From Flavobacterium terrigena (GTDB lineage Bacteria > Bacteroidota > Bacteroidia > Flavobacteriales > Flavobacteriaceae): a DNA stretch of 64,000 nucleotides. The position numbers and the translations under genes are program-made. Positions 53,362-64,000 of the stretch are shown here, piece by piece (position 1 is the stretch's first letter; every line of letters starts with the position of its first letter). The notes beneath the pieces are model-generated. The model was given only the letters and a program-made list of their open reading frames with translations, did no database searches and was not told where the DNA came from. The stretch covers positions 186,001-250,000 of the forward strand of contig NZ_FNYA01000003.1 in NCBI RefSeq assembly GCF_900108955.1. Reading direction: 5' to 3'.

Positions 53362-54660
53362 TTACACCACTTTTAAAATATAATAGTTTTTCTTTCCTTT
53401 TTGAAGTAAAACGAATCTGTTTGCAATTAAATCATTTGTTGTAATTACATATTCTTCTGTTACTTTTACTTTGTTCACAGAAACCGCATTTTCTTTTAAG
53501 GCTCTTCTAGTTTCGTTTCCAGAAGATAAAAATCCAGATTTCACAAAAGCATCAACAATTGGGTAACCTGCTTCAATTTCTGCTAAAGTAACATCCGCTT
53601 GATCTAAACTTTGAAAAACATCCGATAAGGTTTTTAAATCTAATAGTTTTAAATCGTCAACCGTTGGTTTAAAAAACGCTTGCGAAGCAAAAACTGCTTT
53701 TTCATGTTCTTCTGCACCATGAATCATAACTGTTAATTCTTCGGCTAATTTTTTCTGTAACACACGTAAATGTGGTGCTTCAGCGTGTTCCGCTAATAAA
53801 GCATCAATTGTTGCTTTATCTAAGAATGTGAATATTTTAATATATTTTTCTGCGTCAATATCAGTTGTGTTAAACCAAAATTGGTAAAATTCATACGGAG
53901 ACGTTTTATCTGCATCTAACCAAATGTTTCCTTTTTCCGATTTCCCGAATTTCGAACCATCTGCTTTTGTAATTAACGGACAAGTCATCGCGAAAGCTTT
54001 TCCTTCCGTCTCAGAATCAACGTTCATTCTTCGAATTAATTCCGTTCCTGTCGTAATATTTCCCCATTGGTCACTTCCACCCATTTGTAATTTACAATTG
54101 TGGTATTTGTGTAAATGATAGAAATCATACCCTTGAATTAATTGGTATGTGAACTCTGTAAAACTCATTCCTTCGCCTTCACCAGACAAACGTTTTTTCA
54201 CAGAATCTTTACTCATCATATAGTTTACAGTGATACGTTTTCCCACTTCACGAACAAAATCAATGAATGAAAAATCTTTCATCCAATCGTAATTGTTCAC
54301 TAAAACTGGTGCTTGTGCATCCGTAGCATTGAAATCTAAAAAGCGAGATAAAACACCTTTAATTCCTTCTACATTATGATTTAAAGTCGCTTCGTCTAAT
54401 AAATTTCTTTCGTTTGATTTTCCTGATGGATCACCAATCATACCTGTTGCACCACCGACTAAAGCAAATGGCTTATGTCCGAATTTACGCAAGTGCATCA
54501 ATAAAATAATTGGCACTAAACTTCCAATATGTAACGAATCTGAAGTTGGATCAAAACCAATATAAACGGCTGTTGGTTCTTTTAAAAGTTGCTCTTCTGT
54601 TCCTGGCATGGCATCGTGTACCAAACCTCTCCATTGTAATTCTTCTATTAAATTATTCAT
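53362..54660 (-). CDS. tyrS: Tyrosyl-tRNA synthetase
   Basis: 432 residues from ATG 54660 ([20 protein letters not shown]); the frame is open to 54702. Class I motifs are HIGS (44-47, [10 protein letters not shown]) and KFGKS ([10 protein letters not shown]). Tyr33 lies in [10 protein letters not shown], and [12 protein letters not shown] and GGSDQWGNI contact tyrosine and ATP. A C-terminal S4-like RNA-binding region (about 370-432) ends in [19 protein letters not shown]. It charges tRNA-Tyr. A GTAACATATGTTAT element lies 26 bp upstream of the start. Confidence 0.97.
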   Translation of the reverse strand: MNNLIEELQWRGLVHDAMPGTEEQLLKEPTAVYIGFDPTSDSLHIGSLVPIILLMHLRKFGHKPFALVGGATGMIGDPSGKSNERNLLDEATLNHNVEGIKGVLSRFLDFNATDAQAPVLVNNYDWMKDFSFIDFVREVGKRITVNYMMSKDSVKKRLSGEGEGMSFTEFTYQLIQGYDFYHLHKYHNCKLQMGGSDQWGNITTGTELIRRMNVDSETEGKAFAMTCPLITKADGSKFGKSEKGNIWLDADKTSPYEFYQFWFNTTDIDAEKYIKIFTFLDKATIDALLAEHAEAPHLRVLQKKLAEELTVMIHGAEEHEKAVFASQAFFKPTVDDLKLLDLKTLSDVFQSLDQADVTLAEIEAGYPIVDAFVKSGFLSSGNETRRALKENAVSVNKVKVTEEYVITTNDLIANRFVLLQKGKKNYYILKVV

Positions 54661-54685
54661 ATGTTTAAGCTTTGTTTTTTTATAG

Positions 54686-54699
54686 GTAACATATGTTAT
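54686..54699. promoter_or_regulatory. GTAACA-type palindrome upstream of tyrS
   Basis: GTAACATATGTTAT matches 13 of 14 positions of a perfect GTAACA-nn-TGTTAC palindrome, like the operators at 45085 and 51436. No TANNTTTG lies 33 bp downstream on either strand, and it could instead be part of a hairpin after the MMPL gene. Confidence 0.3.
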
Positions 54700-54763
54700 C
54701 ACCTTTTTATTATTGGTGTTTGTTTACAACAAACTTTTTGTTAGTGGTGAGGGCATTTATTTT

Positions 54764-57178
54764 TTATTTTTCTTCAACCACAGCATCTGGGTCGTCATCA
54801 TTTTCTAATATATCAATTCTTGGTTCTTTCATTTCTTGTTCGTTAGCTAAGCTTCTGTTTAATGATAAAACCAAACTTGGTAATAAAATTAAATTGGTCA
54901 ACATTCCGAATAATAAAGTGATTGAAACCAAACCTCCTAAAGCTACCGTTCCTCCGAAATCTGATAAAGTAAACACAGAAAACCCAAATAATAACACGAT
55001 AGAGGTATAAAACATACTCGAGCCTTCTTCTTCTAGCGTTGAAAACACAGATTTTTTAATTTTCCAATTGTTTCTGACTAATTCTTGACGGTATTGCGCC
55101 AAATATCTAATAGTATCATCCACGGAAAGTCCGAACGCAATTCCGAAAACCAAAATCGTTGATGGCTTAATTGGAATTCCAATATATCCCATTAATCCAG
55201 CAGTTGCTAATAAGGGTAATAAGTTTGGAATTAACGCCACAAATATCATTTTAGCCGAGCGGAATAAAAAGAAGATTAAAGCTCCTGTTAAAAACACAGC
55301 AAAAATTAACGATTCAATTAAATTGTCTAACAAGTAACTTGTTCCTTTTTGGAATAATAATGCTTTCCCAGTAATCGTAACAGTAAAACGTTCTTTCGGG
55401 AATAATTTATTAATTCGATCTTGAAGTTTTTCTTCTACTTTATTCATTTCGTCCGTGCTGACTTCTCTCATAAATGTAGAAATTCTAGCATATTGTCCAG
55501 TAGAATCTACATAACTTTTTAGTGGATTATTTTTACTGTTTTTTGACGAATTTTTTATAAATGGTAATATAAATGCTTGTTCTTGTGAATTCGGTAAATC
55601 ATAAAAAGCTGGATTGCCATTATAAAAAGCTTGTTTAGAAAACTTCACTAAATTTACAATTGAAATTGGTTTAGAAAGTTCCGGAATCGCTTCAATTTCT
55701 TCCTGTAATTCTTCCATTTTTTTTAATGTCGAAATCTTCATCACACCTTTTTTGCGTTTGGTGTCAATCATAATTTCAACAGGTAAAACGCCTTTAAATT
55801 CTTTTTCAAAGAAACGAATATCTTCGAAAAAATCGGTACTTTTTGGCATGTCTTCCAAAATGCTCCCTGAAATTTTCATTTTATAGACACCAATTATTCC
55901 AATAATAATTAATGCCAAAGAAACTGCGTAAACTCTAACATTATGGAATTTAACTTGATTAATTACCCATTTATTAAAATTAACTAAATAACCACGTTCC
56001 AAATGCTCCAAATGCTTTTCTTTTGGAAGCGGCATAAAACTGAAGAAAATTGGAATAATAAATAAACTTAGTACAAAAAGCGCCATAATGTTTATTGAGG
56101 TTACAATACCAAATTCTTGAAGTAATTTGTTGTTAGTAACAATAAAAGTCGCAAAACCAACAGCGGTTGTTAAATTTGTAATAAATGTTGCCGTTCCTAC
56201 TTTGGTTAAAACACGTTGTAAACCTTTGGCTCTGTTTCCATGAGCACGCGTTTCTTGATGGTATTTATTGGTTAGGAAAATACAGTTTGGTATTCCAATA
56301 ATAACAATCAATGACGGAACTAAAGCCGTTAAAACGGTAATTTCGTATCGTAATAATCCTAAAAATCCGAATGACCACATTACACCAATCATCACGACAA
56401 AAAGCGCCATCATGGTGGTACGGAACGAGCGGAAAAAGAAATAGAAAATTAATGATGTTACCAATAAAGTCGCGCCAATAAACAAACCAATTTCGCTAAT
56501 AATTGCTTTTGCGTTTAAAGTTCTAATGTATGGCATTCCCGAAACTTTAATATCTGTTTTGGTAGCATTTTTGAACTCTTCAATAGCCGGAATTAGTTTA
56601 TTTAAAACGAATTCTTTTCTTTCAGGTTTGTTGACAATATCTTTTTTCAGATAAATAACACTTCTAACAACACCACTTTTTTTATTGAACAAAAGGCTTT
56701 CGTAAAAAGGCATTTTGTTTAATAAATCGTGTTTTTTGGAATCCAAATAAGCGGCATCGGCGACTTTATTTTGATCTATAAATGGTTTTAACTGGAACGT
56801 TTGTAACGAATCGTTTTTGACTAAATTCTGAATTTCATTAAACGACAAAACACCTTCTACTTCTTTGTTTTTCGCAATAGAAGCCATCATATTGTTCCAT
56901 GCCTTAAACGTAGTAGGTTTAAAAACATCAGAACTTTTAACCGCGAAAATGATCACATTACCTTCTTCACCAAATTTCTTTAAAAAATCGGTGTAAGCAA
57001 TGTTATCTTTATGGTCGTTTGGTAATAAATTGGCTTCGGTTTGTGTAAAACGGATGTATTTCCATTGCGTCCCCATAAAAATGGTGAACAATGCAATTAA
57101 CAAAAGAACCCAATGTCTATTTCTTAAAAGCGTACGTGCTACAAAATTCCAAAAATTGATATTTAACCACTTCGTCAT
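54764..57178 (-). CDS. MMPL/RND-type membrane exporter
   Basis: 804 residues with two repeats of one helix plus periplasmic domain plus five helices. Start WVLLLIALFTIFMGTQWKYIRF is helix 1. The second repeat has FGIAFGLSVDDTIRYLAQYRQE with the Asp-Asp pair expected in an RND helix 4; the first repeat has IGIPNCIFLTNKYHQE without acids. The size and two-repeat plan match HAE3/MMPL-type exporters thought to move lipids or hopanoid-like molecules. It is an acidic-tailed (ENDDDPDAVVEEK) inner-membrane protein transcribed with its own leader. The substrate is unknown. Confidence 0.88.
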   Translation of the reverse strand: MTKWLNINFWNFVARTLLRNRHWVLLLIALFTIFMGTQWKYIRFTQTEANLLPNDHKDNIAYTDFLKKFGEEGNVIIFAVKSSDVFKPTTFKAWNNMMASIAKNKEVEGVLSFNEIQNLVKNDSLQTFQLKPFIDQNKVADAAYLDSKKHDLLNKMPFYESLLFNKKSGVVRSVIYLKKDIVNKPERKEFVLNKLIPAIEEFKNATKTDIKVSGMPYIRTLNAKAIISEIGLFIGATLLVTSLIFYFFFRSFRTTMMALFVVMIGVMWSFGFLGLLRYEITVLTALVPSLIVIIGIPNCIFLTNKYHQETRAHGNRAKGLQRVLTKVGTATFITNLTTAVGFATFIVTNNKLLQEFGIVTSINIMALFVLSLFIIPIFFSFMPLPKEKHLEHLERGYLVNFNKWVINQVKFHNVRVYAVSLALIIIGIIGVYKMKISGSILEDMPKSTDFFEDIRFFEKEFKGVLPVEIMIDTKRKKGVMKISTLKKMEELQEEIEAIPELSKPISIVNLVKFSKQAFYNGNPAFYDLPNSQEQAFILPFIKNSSKNSKNNPLKSYVDSTGQYARISTFMREVSTDEMNKVEEKLQDRINKLFPKERFTVTITGKALLFQKGTSYLLDNLIESLIFAVFLTGALIFFLFRSAKMIFVALIPNLLPLLATAGLMGYIGIPIKPSTILVFGIAFGLSVDDTIRYLAQYRQELVRNNWKIKKSVFSTLEEEGSSMFYTSIVLLFGFSVFTLSDFGGTVALGGLVSITLLFGMLTNLILLPSLVLSLNRSLANEQEMKEPRIDILENDDDPDAVVEEK

Positions 57179-57306
57179 GATATAAATTTAGGCTGCAAAG
57201 GTAAGAATTATGCTGAAATATAGGCGAAATTTGAGCTAAAAGATGGGAATTATATAAATTTTTTTAACTGTATTATGTCATTTGAGTTTGAAGTCTAAGA
57301 TTTTGA

Positions 57307-59538
57307 CTAAATCCCCAAATTCAACGTAAACGACAATTTTATTGCAATATTTTGGTCGAATCTTGGTAATTGATACGGCCCATATCTGTAATAGGTTGAC
57401 AATCCGAAGCCACTGAAAATGTTTTGTAGCTCAAATCCGCTTTCAAAAAAACCTTTTTCCATTGTTTTAAATTCAATACCTTGATGCTTTTCTGAATGTG
57501 AAAAATCACCAAAAGCGACCTTACTTCCCAAAACTAATGTAGGTTTGATGCTTTTCGAGATTTGTAATTTATTGAAGTAATGTTTCAATTGAAAAAGTGA
57601 ATACCTGTCCGAATAAAATTCATTAAAATACATGGTTTCAAATGACGTTTTATTAGCAAAAGTAAGACGTTGCAAAATCGCTTCTCGATCTAAATTATTA
57701 GGAGAAACACTATACAAATGTGAAAGTGGTGCGTTGCCTAAACTAATTCCACCTTGCAATAAAAAAGTTGTTTTTTGCCCCGATAAATATTTCTTCTCTT
57801 GATAAATTCTAGTATCAATTTTAGTGAATTCGATATTGTCACTCAATACATTCGGAATGGCATGAGCAATTTGTAAAATCACTTTGGGATATCCTTTTTC
57901 GACTTCTAATATTTCTTGTGGCGCTTGTAAAAAAGTACTTTTGGGCGACCATTCTAAACTTAAAGTTGCTAATGTTAAATTGTAAATATGATAAGTTTTA
58001 CTTGGCGCAATAAAAGCGTAATCAAATAATGGATTGATTCGAGAGCGGTTTATTTTCAGTGTAGTTTCTACTTTAGAAATAAATTTCGATGCAAATGTTA
58101 ACTCATACGATTGATGGTTGTAAAACGTAGAAATATTAAATGGTCGTGGATCTAAAAGTTTAAAACGTTTGTTGTCTGCTAAAAGCGTTAAGTCGGCAAA
58201 TTCAGTTAAATCATTTGTTGCTGATCCAGAAATCCAAGTATCGGTATTTTTAGAAACTCGGAACGAACTCCCAATTTGACCTTTAAATTTGCCGTCTTTT
58301 GTGCCATAAGCACCATAGCCAAATAATTTATAAGATGGCGAAAGGCGGTCGTTGGTAGATAAACCTAAACCTAAACGGAATCCTTCGTAATTATTAAATT
58401 TAAACAAATCTCGAGCACGAACATCTACAATTCCAAAAGGAATTTGTCCGTTAATTAGTTTTTTTCCAAAATAAATTTTCCTTTCTATTTGTGTAGCCGT
58501 TACCAAACTATCTAAAGTTTGATAGGTTTTTAGAGAACGTTTATCTAAAGTATCATTCGAAATGGTTTTAAAAAAAGCGACGTTCGTTTTTGTAGCACTT
58601 TTATCAATATGAATTTGATAATGTTGTTTTTTTGGTTTTTCGGTAAAGTTATAATCGGTAAAATCTCGGTCGATTTTCACATACAAATTATCTGAATAAT
58701 CGAATTTTTTAGAAGAAGTACTTGTCATTTCCTCAAACTGAATGGTTTCTCCTAAAAAATCAATATTGTGTTTACCTTTTCCTTTGGTTACCAATAAGCT
58801 TTGCGATACAGGAAACCACGATTTCCCATTATTAAACCAACCAAAAATGGTTTCCGTTTTGACATTGATAATGCTGTTGATAAGAAAAGTACTTTTAGTA
58901 ATAGAAAACGTATTTAAATCGACAGTTAGTGAACCTTTTATTGGGGTTTTAAAGATGTTTTTCTTTGATTCAAATTGCAAGACAATTTCTTTACCATTTT
59001 CGGTTGCAATCGTATCTGTAATTTCAAATTTGTATTTGCGTGAACCTTCTGAGGTAAAAGGATTTTGGAAAGTAAATTGTAAAATTTTCAAGTGTTTTTT
59101 ACTCAAATCAAAAGGCATAAATTCTTGTCCTAATAATTCGTAAACGGGTTGTTTCAAACCTGCCATTTTCAGTCCAATAATGTTTTCTTTTTTCTTGCCT
59201 TTTACGATAGAAATGGTAGAAACTTTTTCGGTTTGATATACGTGTTGTTTGGTAATAATTTTCTTGAATTTATAACTCGAAGAATCAAGAATATATTTTG
59301 TTTTTTTCTTGTTTTTAAAAACCATTTCAATACGATCAGAAATAGAATCGGGATGTGCCGAAACAATTGCTTTTTCGTAAAAAGAATAACTAAAATCAGT
59401 GGCTTTTAAATTATTATTATTCTGAATTCTAATGATATTGCCAACTAATTTTTGGGTGTTTTCATCCTGCTTTGATGTATTCTTCTGAGCCATCGCCTCA
59501 AAAGAACATAAAAACAAAATCCAAAACAATATCCTCAT
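57307..59538 (-). CDS. DUF5686-family outer-membrane protein
   Basis: 743 residues. Signal peptide MRILFWILFLCSFEAMAQ. The first ~300 residues are soluble and beta-rich (FSYSFYEKAIVSAHPDSISD, then FQFENPFTSEGSRKYKF-like). From about 340 to the end, alternating aromatic strands form a probable outer-membrane barrel, including DVRARDLFKFNNYEGFRLG and YRYGPYQLPRFDQNIAIKL. The layout matches the Bacteroidota DUF5686 family, but the N-terminal carboxypeptidase-regulatory-like domain common in larger members is missing. Function unknown, possibly surface-protein or nutrient related. No operon partner is evident. Confidence 0.72.
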   Translation of the reverse strand: MRILFWILFLCSFEAMAQKNTSKQDENTQKLVGNIIRIQNNNNLKATDFSYSFYEKAIVSAHPDSISDRIEMVFKNKKKTKYILDSSSYKFKKIITKQHVYQTEKVSTISIVKGKKKENIIGLKMAGLKQPVYELLGQEFMPFDLSKKHLKILQFTFQNPFTSEGSRKYKFEITDTIATENGKEIVLQFESKKNIFKTPIKGSLTVDLNTFSITKSTFLINSIINVKTETIFGWFNNGKSWFPVSQSLLVTKGKGKHNIDFLGETIQFEEMTSTSSKKFDYSDNLYVKIDRDFTDYNFTEKPKKQHYQIHIDKSATKTNVAFFKTISNDTLDKRSLKTYQTLDSLVTATQIERKIYFGKKLINGQIPFGIVDVRARDLFKFNNYEGFRLGLGLSTNDRLSPSYKLFGYGAYGTKDGKFKGQIGSSFRVSKNTDTWISGSATNDLTEFADLTLLADNKRFKLLDPRPFNISTFYNHQSYELTFASKFISKVETTLKINRSRINPLFDYAFIAPSKTYHIYNLTLATLSLEWSPKSTFLQAPQEILEVEKGYPKVILQIAHAIPNVLSDNIEFTKIDTRIYQEKKYLSGQKTTFLLQGGISLGNAPLSHLYSVSPNNLDREAILQRLTFANKTSFETMYFNEFYSDRYSLFQLKHYFNKLQISKSIKPTLVLGSKVAFGDFSHSEKHQGIEFKTMEKGFFESGFELQNIFSGFGLSTYYRYGPYQLPRFDQNIAIKLSFTLNLGI

Positions 59539-59573
59539 TTAGTAGTAAATTAGAAGCAAATATACAGATAATA

Positions 59574-59605
59574 AAAAAGCGTCCAATTATACTTGAACGC
59601 TTTAA
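59574..59605 (-). terminator. Terminator after the superoxide dismutase gene
   Basis: On the minus strand AAAGCGT (59603-59597) pairs with ACGCTTT (59582-59576), extended by CAA/TTG after a mismatch and followed by a T-run. It lies about 20 bp after the stop at 59622. Confidence 0.75.
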
Positions 59606-59621
59606 TTTTATATTTATGAAA

Positions 59622-60230
59622 TTATTTCGCTTCGTTGAAACGTCTCGTTACTTCATCCCAGTTAATTACATTGAAAAAAACTTCTATGTAATCTGGTCTT
59701 CTGTTTTGGTATTTTAAGTAATACGCATGTTCCCAAACGTCTAAACCTAAAATTGGCGCCCCACCACAACCAATTCCTGGCATTAATGGATTGTCTTGAT
59801 TTGCTGAAGAACAAACTTCAACTTTTCCGCCTTTTTGCACACAAAGCCAAGCCCATCCTGAACCAAAACGCGTTGCAGCAGCTTTAGCAAATTCAGCTTT
59901 AAAAGCGTCAAATGAACCATAAGCAGCATCAATCGCAGCAGCTAATTCACCTGTTGGTAAACCACCACCGTTTGGCGACATAACTGTCCAAAATAAATTG
60001 TGGTTAAAAAATCCACCACCGTTATTTCTAACTGGCATGTTGTTCATATCTAAATTAGCCATAATCGCTTCAATAGATTTTCCTTCTAAATCTGTTCCAG
60101 CAATGGCAGCATTTAAATTTGTAGTATAAGCATTATGATGTTTTGTATGGTGAATTTCCATAGTTCTCGCATCAATATGTGGTTCTAATGCATCATATGC
60201 ATAAGGTAATTGCGGTAATTCAAAAGCCAT
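59622..60230 (-). CDS. Fe/Mn superoxide dismutase
   Basis: 202 residues from ATG 60230 ([20 protein letters not shown]); the frame is open to 60266. Metal ligands: His27 ([12 protein letters not shown]), a His in [13 protein letters not shown], and the Asp and His of [32 protein letters not shown] and AWLCVQ are typical Fe/Mn-SOD segments, but metal choice is not decided by these motifs. It removes superoxide in the cytoplasm (no signal peptide). A TAAATTTG element on the minus strand (60271-60264) is a possible -7 box. Confidence 0.96.
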   Translation of the reverse strand: MAFELPQLPYAYDALEPHIDARTMEIHHTKHHNAYTTNLNAAIAGTDLEGKSIEAIMANLDMNNMPVRNNGGGFFNHNLFWTVMSPNGGGLPTGELAAAIDAAYGSFDAFKAEFAKAAATRFGSGWAWLCVQKGGKVEVCSSANQDNPLMPGIGCGGAPILGLDVWEHAYYLKYQNRRPDYIEVFFNVINWDEVTRRFNEAK

Positions 60231-60429
60231 GATATATATTTTTAAATGATTAATTATAATTTTCAAATTTATAACTTTAACTTTGAAAATAAAAATTTAC
60301 AAGGCACAAACGAATTGATTTAACACATAGATTCATAGTTTTTTTTGATTGAAGTGAAGATATTTCGTTCAAAATAGTTCAGAATAGGATTGAGTTAGAA
60401 AATAATCGGTGGCTTAAAAAATAAAAAAT

Positions 60430-63400
60430 ATGGCATTTCAACTTTATAACGCTTCAGCTGGTTCTGGAAAAACGTACACTTTAACAAAAGAATATTTGAA
60501 AATTTTGTTAGTGGCACCAGCCAATGATGCTTATAAAAAAATTCTAGCGATTACGTTTACGAATAAAGCTGTTGAAGAAATGAAAAGCCGAATTGTAGAA
60601 AGTTTAATTGCTTTTACAGAAGAAGAAGTTTCGGAAAAAACAGCCGATTTTATGCAAGAAATTGCCTCTGAAATTAAGTTGGATGTGCATTCTATTCAAG
60701 TCAAATCGAGAAAAATTTTAAAGAATTTAATTCACAATTACGCCGCTTTTGATATTTCAACTATCGATAAATTTACGCATCGAATCATCAGAACATTCAC
60801 GCACGATTTAAATTTACCTACGAATTTTGATGTCACACTTGACACAGATGAATTACTGAAAAATGCTATTGATGTAGTTGTTGCCAAAGCTGGTGAAGAC
60901 AAACAACTGACGGATATTTTAATCAATTTTGCTAAAAATAAAACCGACGACGATAAAAGTTGGGATGTGACTTTAGATTTATACGAAGTTTCGAAACTGA
61001 TTTTAAACGAAGAACATTTTTTCAATTTCGGAAAATTGAGTGATAAATCAGTAGATGATTTTTCTAAAATTGCCGAAAAAATCAAGCTGAAAATTGAAAG
61101 CAATAAATCAAAAATAAAAGAAAACTCTAAAAAAATTTTAGATGATTTCACTGCAAATAATTTAACTAAAGACGATTTTGATCGCGGGACTTTTTATAAT
61201 CATATTGTGAATTTGTTTCACGAAAAGGCAACGGATTATGATTTTGTAAACGACAGAGAAATAACCGTTCCAAAAAAATCAAATAATTTAGAAGTTGTAG
61301 AAAGTTTTTCTGCTTCTTGGAAACAGAAATTGAGTATTATTTATAGCGCTCAAAACGAAAATGCGTTGTTCGATTTGATTATCAAAAACATGATTCCGTT
61401 ATCGTTAATCAACGTGATTTATCAAGAATATAAACAACTACAAGAAGATCAAAATGTGTTGTCAATTTCAGATTTCAATACGATAATTCACAACGAAATT
61501 AAAGACCAACCCGCGCCGTTTATTTATGAACGTTTGGGTGACAGATACCGTCATTATTTTATTGACGAATTTCAGGATACTTCGCAATTGCAATGGGAAA
61601 ATTTTGTGCCATTAATTGATAATGCTTTGGCGAGTGAAGATCTAGACGGCACAAAAGGTTCGCTAATGATTGTGGGAGATCCGAAGCAATCTATTTACCG
61701 ATGGCGTGGTGGAAAAGCGGAACAATTTATCGATTTAAGTAACGAAGAAAATCCTTTTTCGAACAAAGATAAACGCGTCAAAAATCTGCCAAAAAATTAC
61801 AGAAGTTATTCGGAAGTGATTGATTTTAATAACCAATTTTTCCAATTTCTTTCGGGCGAATTTACGAATGAAGCGTATCAAAAATTATATCAAGAAACCG
61901 CCAATCAGGAAGTTAATGCTAAAAAAGGCGGATTTGTTTCGGTGAGTTTTTTAAATGACAATATTGAGATTAATGATGAAATTGCCGATGATGAAAATAT
62001 CACCGAAAAAGACAAACAATATTTATCGAAAACTTTAGAAATCATTCAAAGTTCCATTGCGAACGGATTTGAATATTCTGATATCGTTTTGCTAACTCGA
62101 AAAACTAGAAATGGTGTTTTACTGGCGAATTTCTTAACCGAAAATAACATTCCCATTATTTCATCGGAAACGTTGCTGATTCAGAATGCTTCGGAAGTGA
62201 AATTCATCATTAATTTTTTAGAATATTTAAATAGCGCGAATAATCAAGAATCGAAAATAAATTGGTTGTATTACGTAGCGAAAGAAAAGGTTTCGAAACA
62301 AGAAATTCATCAGTTTATTACGGAAACAAAAGATTTATCGGAAACTGATTTAGAAAAATATTTATCGGATTTTGAATGTAAAATTTCGTTTGAAAATTGT
62401 AGAAAAAAATCGTTATACGAAGCCGTAGAAAACATCGTTCACGTCTTTTTAAAAGAAAAAACTACGATTTCTTACGTGCAATATTTCCTAGATTTGGTTC
62501 TGGAAAGAAATGTAAAATATCAAACAAGTATTGCTGACTTTTTAGAGTATTGGAAAAAAACCGGATTCAAACAAAGTATTCCATCTCCAGAAGGTGAAAA
62601 AGCCATCCGAATTATGACCATTCATAAATCGAAAGGTCTAGAATTTCCTGTCGTAATTTATCCGTTTGCCGATGATAGTTTAAATCCGAGAACCAACAAC
62701 ATTTGGATTCCAATGGAAGACGAAAGTGTTGATATGCCGCAAGCTTTGGTAAAAAACACAAAAGTTTTAGAAAAGTACAACGACAAAACCAACGAAATTT
62801 ATCAAACCAAATCGCAAGAAGAAATTCTTGATACGATTAATGTTTTATATGTAGCGTTAACACGTGCCGAAGAACAATTGCATATTATTAGCAGTTATAA
62901 AGTCACCGCAAAAGGAGAAATTTCGACTTCAAAAACATTGGCGACATATTTCATCAATTTCTTGGAGCAAAACGCCAATTTTTCTATCGAACAAAAAGAC
63001 TATGTTTTTGGAAATCCGGAACGAAAATCGCAGCCGAAATTATTCTCAAAAAACAAAGCCGAGATTCATGCCGTGGAAAATGCTTTAGATTTTTCTTCGA
63101 TAAAAATCGCAAAAAAAGAAGCCTTAATGTGGGGAACTTTGCAACAAGATGCGATTGAATTCGGAAATATTTTACACCAGATTTTATCGTATATTATTAC
63201 GAAAAACGATTTGCAATTCGCCTTAACGAAAAGTTTAGAAGAAGGATTAATTCAACATTCTCAAAAAACCATTTTCGAAGAAAAAGTCAATCAAATTATC
63301 AATCACCCTGAATTGGAAGATTTCTTTAATCCGAGTTATACCGTTTTTACAGAACATAATATTATATCGCCAAATGAAGTCAATTTAAAACCAGACAGAT

Positions 63401-63573
63401 TAGTAATTCATAATAATGAAGCTTTCCTAATAGATTATAAAACAGGTTTGCCAGAAGAAAAGCATAAGAATCAAATTGAAAATTACGCACGCGTTATTGA
63501 AAAAATGAGCGTAAATGTTAGTAAAAAAGTCTTACTATATATAGGAGAAGAATTAAAAATTATACATTTGTAA
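60430..63573 (+). CDS. RecB/AddA-like UvrD-type helicase with C-terminal nuclease
   Basis: 1047 residues. Superfamily-1 helicase motifs: Walker [12 protein letters not shown] (Lys14), Ia [33 protein letters not shown] (Asp379, Glu380), [32 protein letters not shown] and [18 protein letters not shown]. The C-terminus has a PD-(D/E)xK nuclease: [16 protein letters not shown] (Asp989) and FLIDYKTG (Asp1002, Lys1004). This is the AddA/RecB plan for double-strand-break end processing. The usual AddB/RecC-type partner is not upstream, where SOD lies on the other strand; it may be elsewhere. kbl starts 25 bp downstream. Confidence 0.93.
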   Translation: MAFQLYNASAGSGKTYTLTKEYLKILLVAPANDAYKKILAITFTNKAVEEMKSRIVESLIAFTEEEVSEKTADFMQEIASEIKLDVHSIQVKSRKILKNLIHNYAAFDISTIDKFTHRIIRTFTHDLNLPTNFDVTLDTDELLKNAIDVVVAKAGEDKQLTDILINFAKNKTDDDKSWDVTLDLYEVSKLILNEEHFFNFGKLSDKSVDDFSKIAEKIKLKIESNKSKIKENSKKILDDFTANNLTKDDFDRGTFYNHIVNLFHEKATDYDFVNDREITVPKKSNNLEVVESFSASWKQKLSIIYSAQNENALFDLIIKNMIPLSLINVIYQEYKQLQEDQNVLSISDFNTIIHNEIKDQPAPFIYERLGDRYRHYFIDEFQDTSQLQWENFVPLIDNALASEDLDGTKGSLMIVGDPKQSIYRWRGGKAEQFIDLSNEENPFSNKDKRVKNLPKNYRSYSEVIDFNNQFFQFLSGEFTNEAYQKLYQETANQEVNAKKGGFVSVSFLNDNIEINDEIADDENITEKDKQYLSKTLEIIQSSIANGFEYSDIVLLTRKTRNGVLLANFLTENNIPIISSETLLIQNASEVKFIINFLEYLNSANNQESKINWLYYVAKEKVSKQEIHQFITETKDLSETDLEKYLSDFECKISFENCRKKSLYEAVENIVHVFLKEKTTISYVQYFLDLVLERNVKYQTSIADFLEYWKKTGFKQSIPSPEGEKAIRIMTIHKSKGLEFPVVIYPFADDSLNPRTNNIWIPMEDESVDMPQALVKNTKVLEKYNDKTNEIYQTKSQEEILDTINVLYVALTRAEEQLHIISSYKVTAKGEISTSKTLATYFINFLEQNANFSIEQKDYVFGNPERKSQPKLFSKNKAEIHAVENALDFSSIKIAKKEALMWGTLQQDAIEFGNILHQILSYIITKNDLQFALTKSLEEGLIQHSQKTIFEEKVNQIINHPELEDFFNPSYTVFTEHNIISPNEVNLKPDRLVIHNNEAFLIDYKTGLPEEKHKNQIENYARVIEKMSVNVSKKVLLYIGEELKIIHL

Positions 63574-63598
63574 AAAATACAACAAACTATACCTTATT

Positions 63599-64000
63599 AT
63601 GTACGGAAAAATTCAAGAGCATTTGCAAAAAGAGTTAGATGCGATTCAACAAAACGGATTATATAAAAAAGAAAGAATTATTACTTCGCCTCAAGGTGCT
63701 GAGATAATTGTAAATGGTGAAACGGTTTTAAATTTCTGCGCGAACAATTATTTAGGATTATCATCTCATCCAGAAGTGGTGCAAGCTGCAAAAGACGCTT
63801 TAGATTCTCACGGATTCGGAATGTCGTCTGTGCGTTTCATTTGTGGAACTCAAGATATCCATAAACAATTGGAAGCTGAGATCGCAGATTTCTACGGAAC
63901 AGAAGATACTATTTTATATGCTGCCGCTTTCGATGCGAATGGTGGTGTTTTCGAACCTTTATTAGGAGAAGAAGATTGTATTATTTCGGATAGTTTAAAT
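63599..64000 (+). CDS. kbl: Glycine C-acetyltransferase (2-amino-3-ketobutyrate CoA ligase), 3' end outside window
   Basis: ATG at 63599; 134 residues are visible before the window ends. [55 protein letters not shown] and [20 protein letters not shown] sequence are highly typical of Kbl in the alpha-oxoamine synthase group. The PLP lysine lies beyond the edge. It works with threonine dehydrogenase in threonine-glycine conversion, using CoA. It is 25 bp after the helicase-nuclease gene and may be cotranscribed. Confidence 0.93.
   Translation, partial: MYGKIQEHLQKELDAIQQNGLYKKERIITSPQGAEIIVNGETVLNFCANNYLGLSSHPEVVQAAKDALDSHGFGMSSVRFICGTQDIHKQLEAEIADFYGTEDTILYAAAFDANGGVFEPLLGEEDCIISDSLN

Noticed and set aside
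54693..55010. Plus-strand 105-codon frame over the MMPL 3' end
   Set aside because: Antisense to the C-terminal coding region of the MMPL exporter and lacking family features.
58742..59409. Two plus-strand frames (133 and 86 codons)
   Set aside because: Antisense to the DUF5686-family gene, with no start context or motif.
60738..61151. Minus-strand 137-codon Ser/Phe-rich frame
   Set aside because: Antisense to the RecB/AddA-like gene; its composition is explained by the lysine/glutamate-rich coding strand.
1..64000. tRNA, rRNA, CRISPR arrays, insertion sequences, prophage genes
   Set aside because: No cloverleaf-like sequence, regularly spaced repeat array, transposase motif or phage gene was seen on either strand; a covariance-model search could still find a small RNA.

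Overview
The window reads as chromosomal DNA of a Flavobacterium-like member of the Bacteroidota (Flavobacteriaceae). The DNA is AT-rich and start codons mostly lack Shine-Dalgarno sequences. Several upstream regions carry TTG-N19-TANNTTTG promoters of the Bacteroidota type. The cargo is also typical of the group: proteins with type IX secretion (T9SS) sorting domains, an IPExxxVDY protein next to pyk, a DUF5686 protein and a patatin/beta-barrel fusion. No tRNA, rRNA, CRISPR array, transposase or phage gene was seen.

Layout. 1-1246 (-): 5' part of an APC amino-acid permease, cut by the window edge. 1318-5361 (-): uvrC followed by a patatin/barrel protein. 5431-9279 (+): aspartoacylase-family hydrolase, PLP decarboxylase, 5-formyl-THF cyclo-ligase, a small membrane protein and RlpA. 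9292-13461: CYTH protein (-), dinB, a toxin-antitoxin pair whose toxin frame is broken, and lepA. 13584-20027: a 1428-residue T9SS type-B protein convergent with a histidine kinase/response regulator pair. 20028-24477 (-): the housekeeping run acpP, fabF, rnc, IPExxxVDY, pyk. 24724-27824: purN, rnhA, thiL, recX. 28009-41101 (+): three consecutive giant secreted proteins with T9SS type-A tails, two of them metalloproteases. 41237-44129: PfkB-family kinase and a long PurF-like amidotransferase. 44382-53299 (+): Crp/Fnr regulator, a TolC/adaptor/RND efflux operon with two small accessory genes, then TauE/SafE and two half-size YeeE/YedE sulfur transporters. 53362-60230 (-): tyrS, an MMPL-type exporter, a DUF5686 protein and superoxide dismutase. 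60430-64000 (+): a RecB/AddA-like helicase-nuclease and the start of kbl.

The most interesting block is 44.4-53.3 kb. The tripartite-efflux operon and the sulfur-transport operon each carry the same 20-bp element (18/20 identical, one copy a perfect 14-bp palindrome). In both, the core is centred exactly 33 bp upstream of a TANNTTTG -7 box. This is the geometry expected for activation by a Crp/Fnr protein, and a Crp/Fnr gene with a Cys-x5-Cys-Cys cluster in its sensor domain starts the block. I infer one regulon joining RND efflux, a P-II-like small protein, DUF2892 and thiosulfate/sulfite-type transport, possibly responding to reactive sulfur or another thiol-reactive signal.

Other notable structure: the 3' ~1.6 kb of the two neighbouring metalloprotease genes is a near-identical direct repeat that runs through the downstream terminator. 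Three transcription units are each bracketed by a pair of terminators with the same stem. A ParE-type toxin is frameshifted at an A-run where a -1 slip would restore the full protein.
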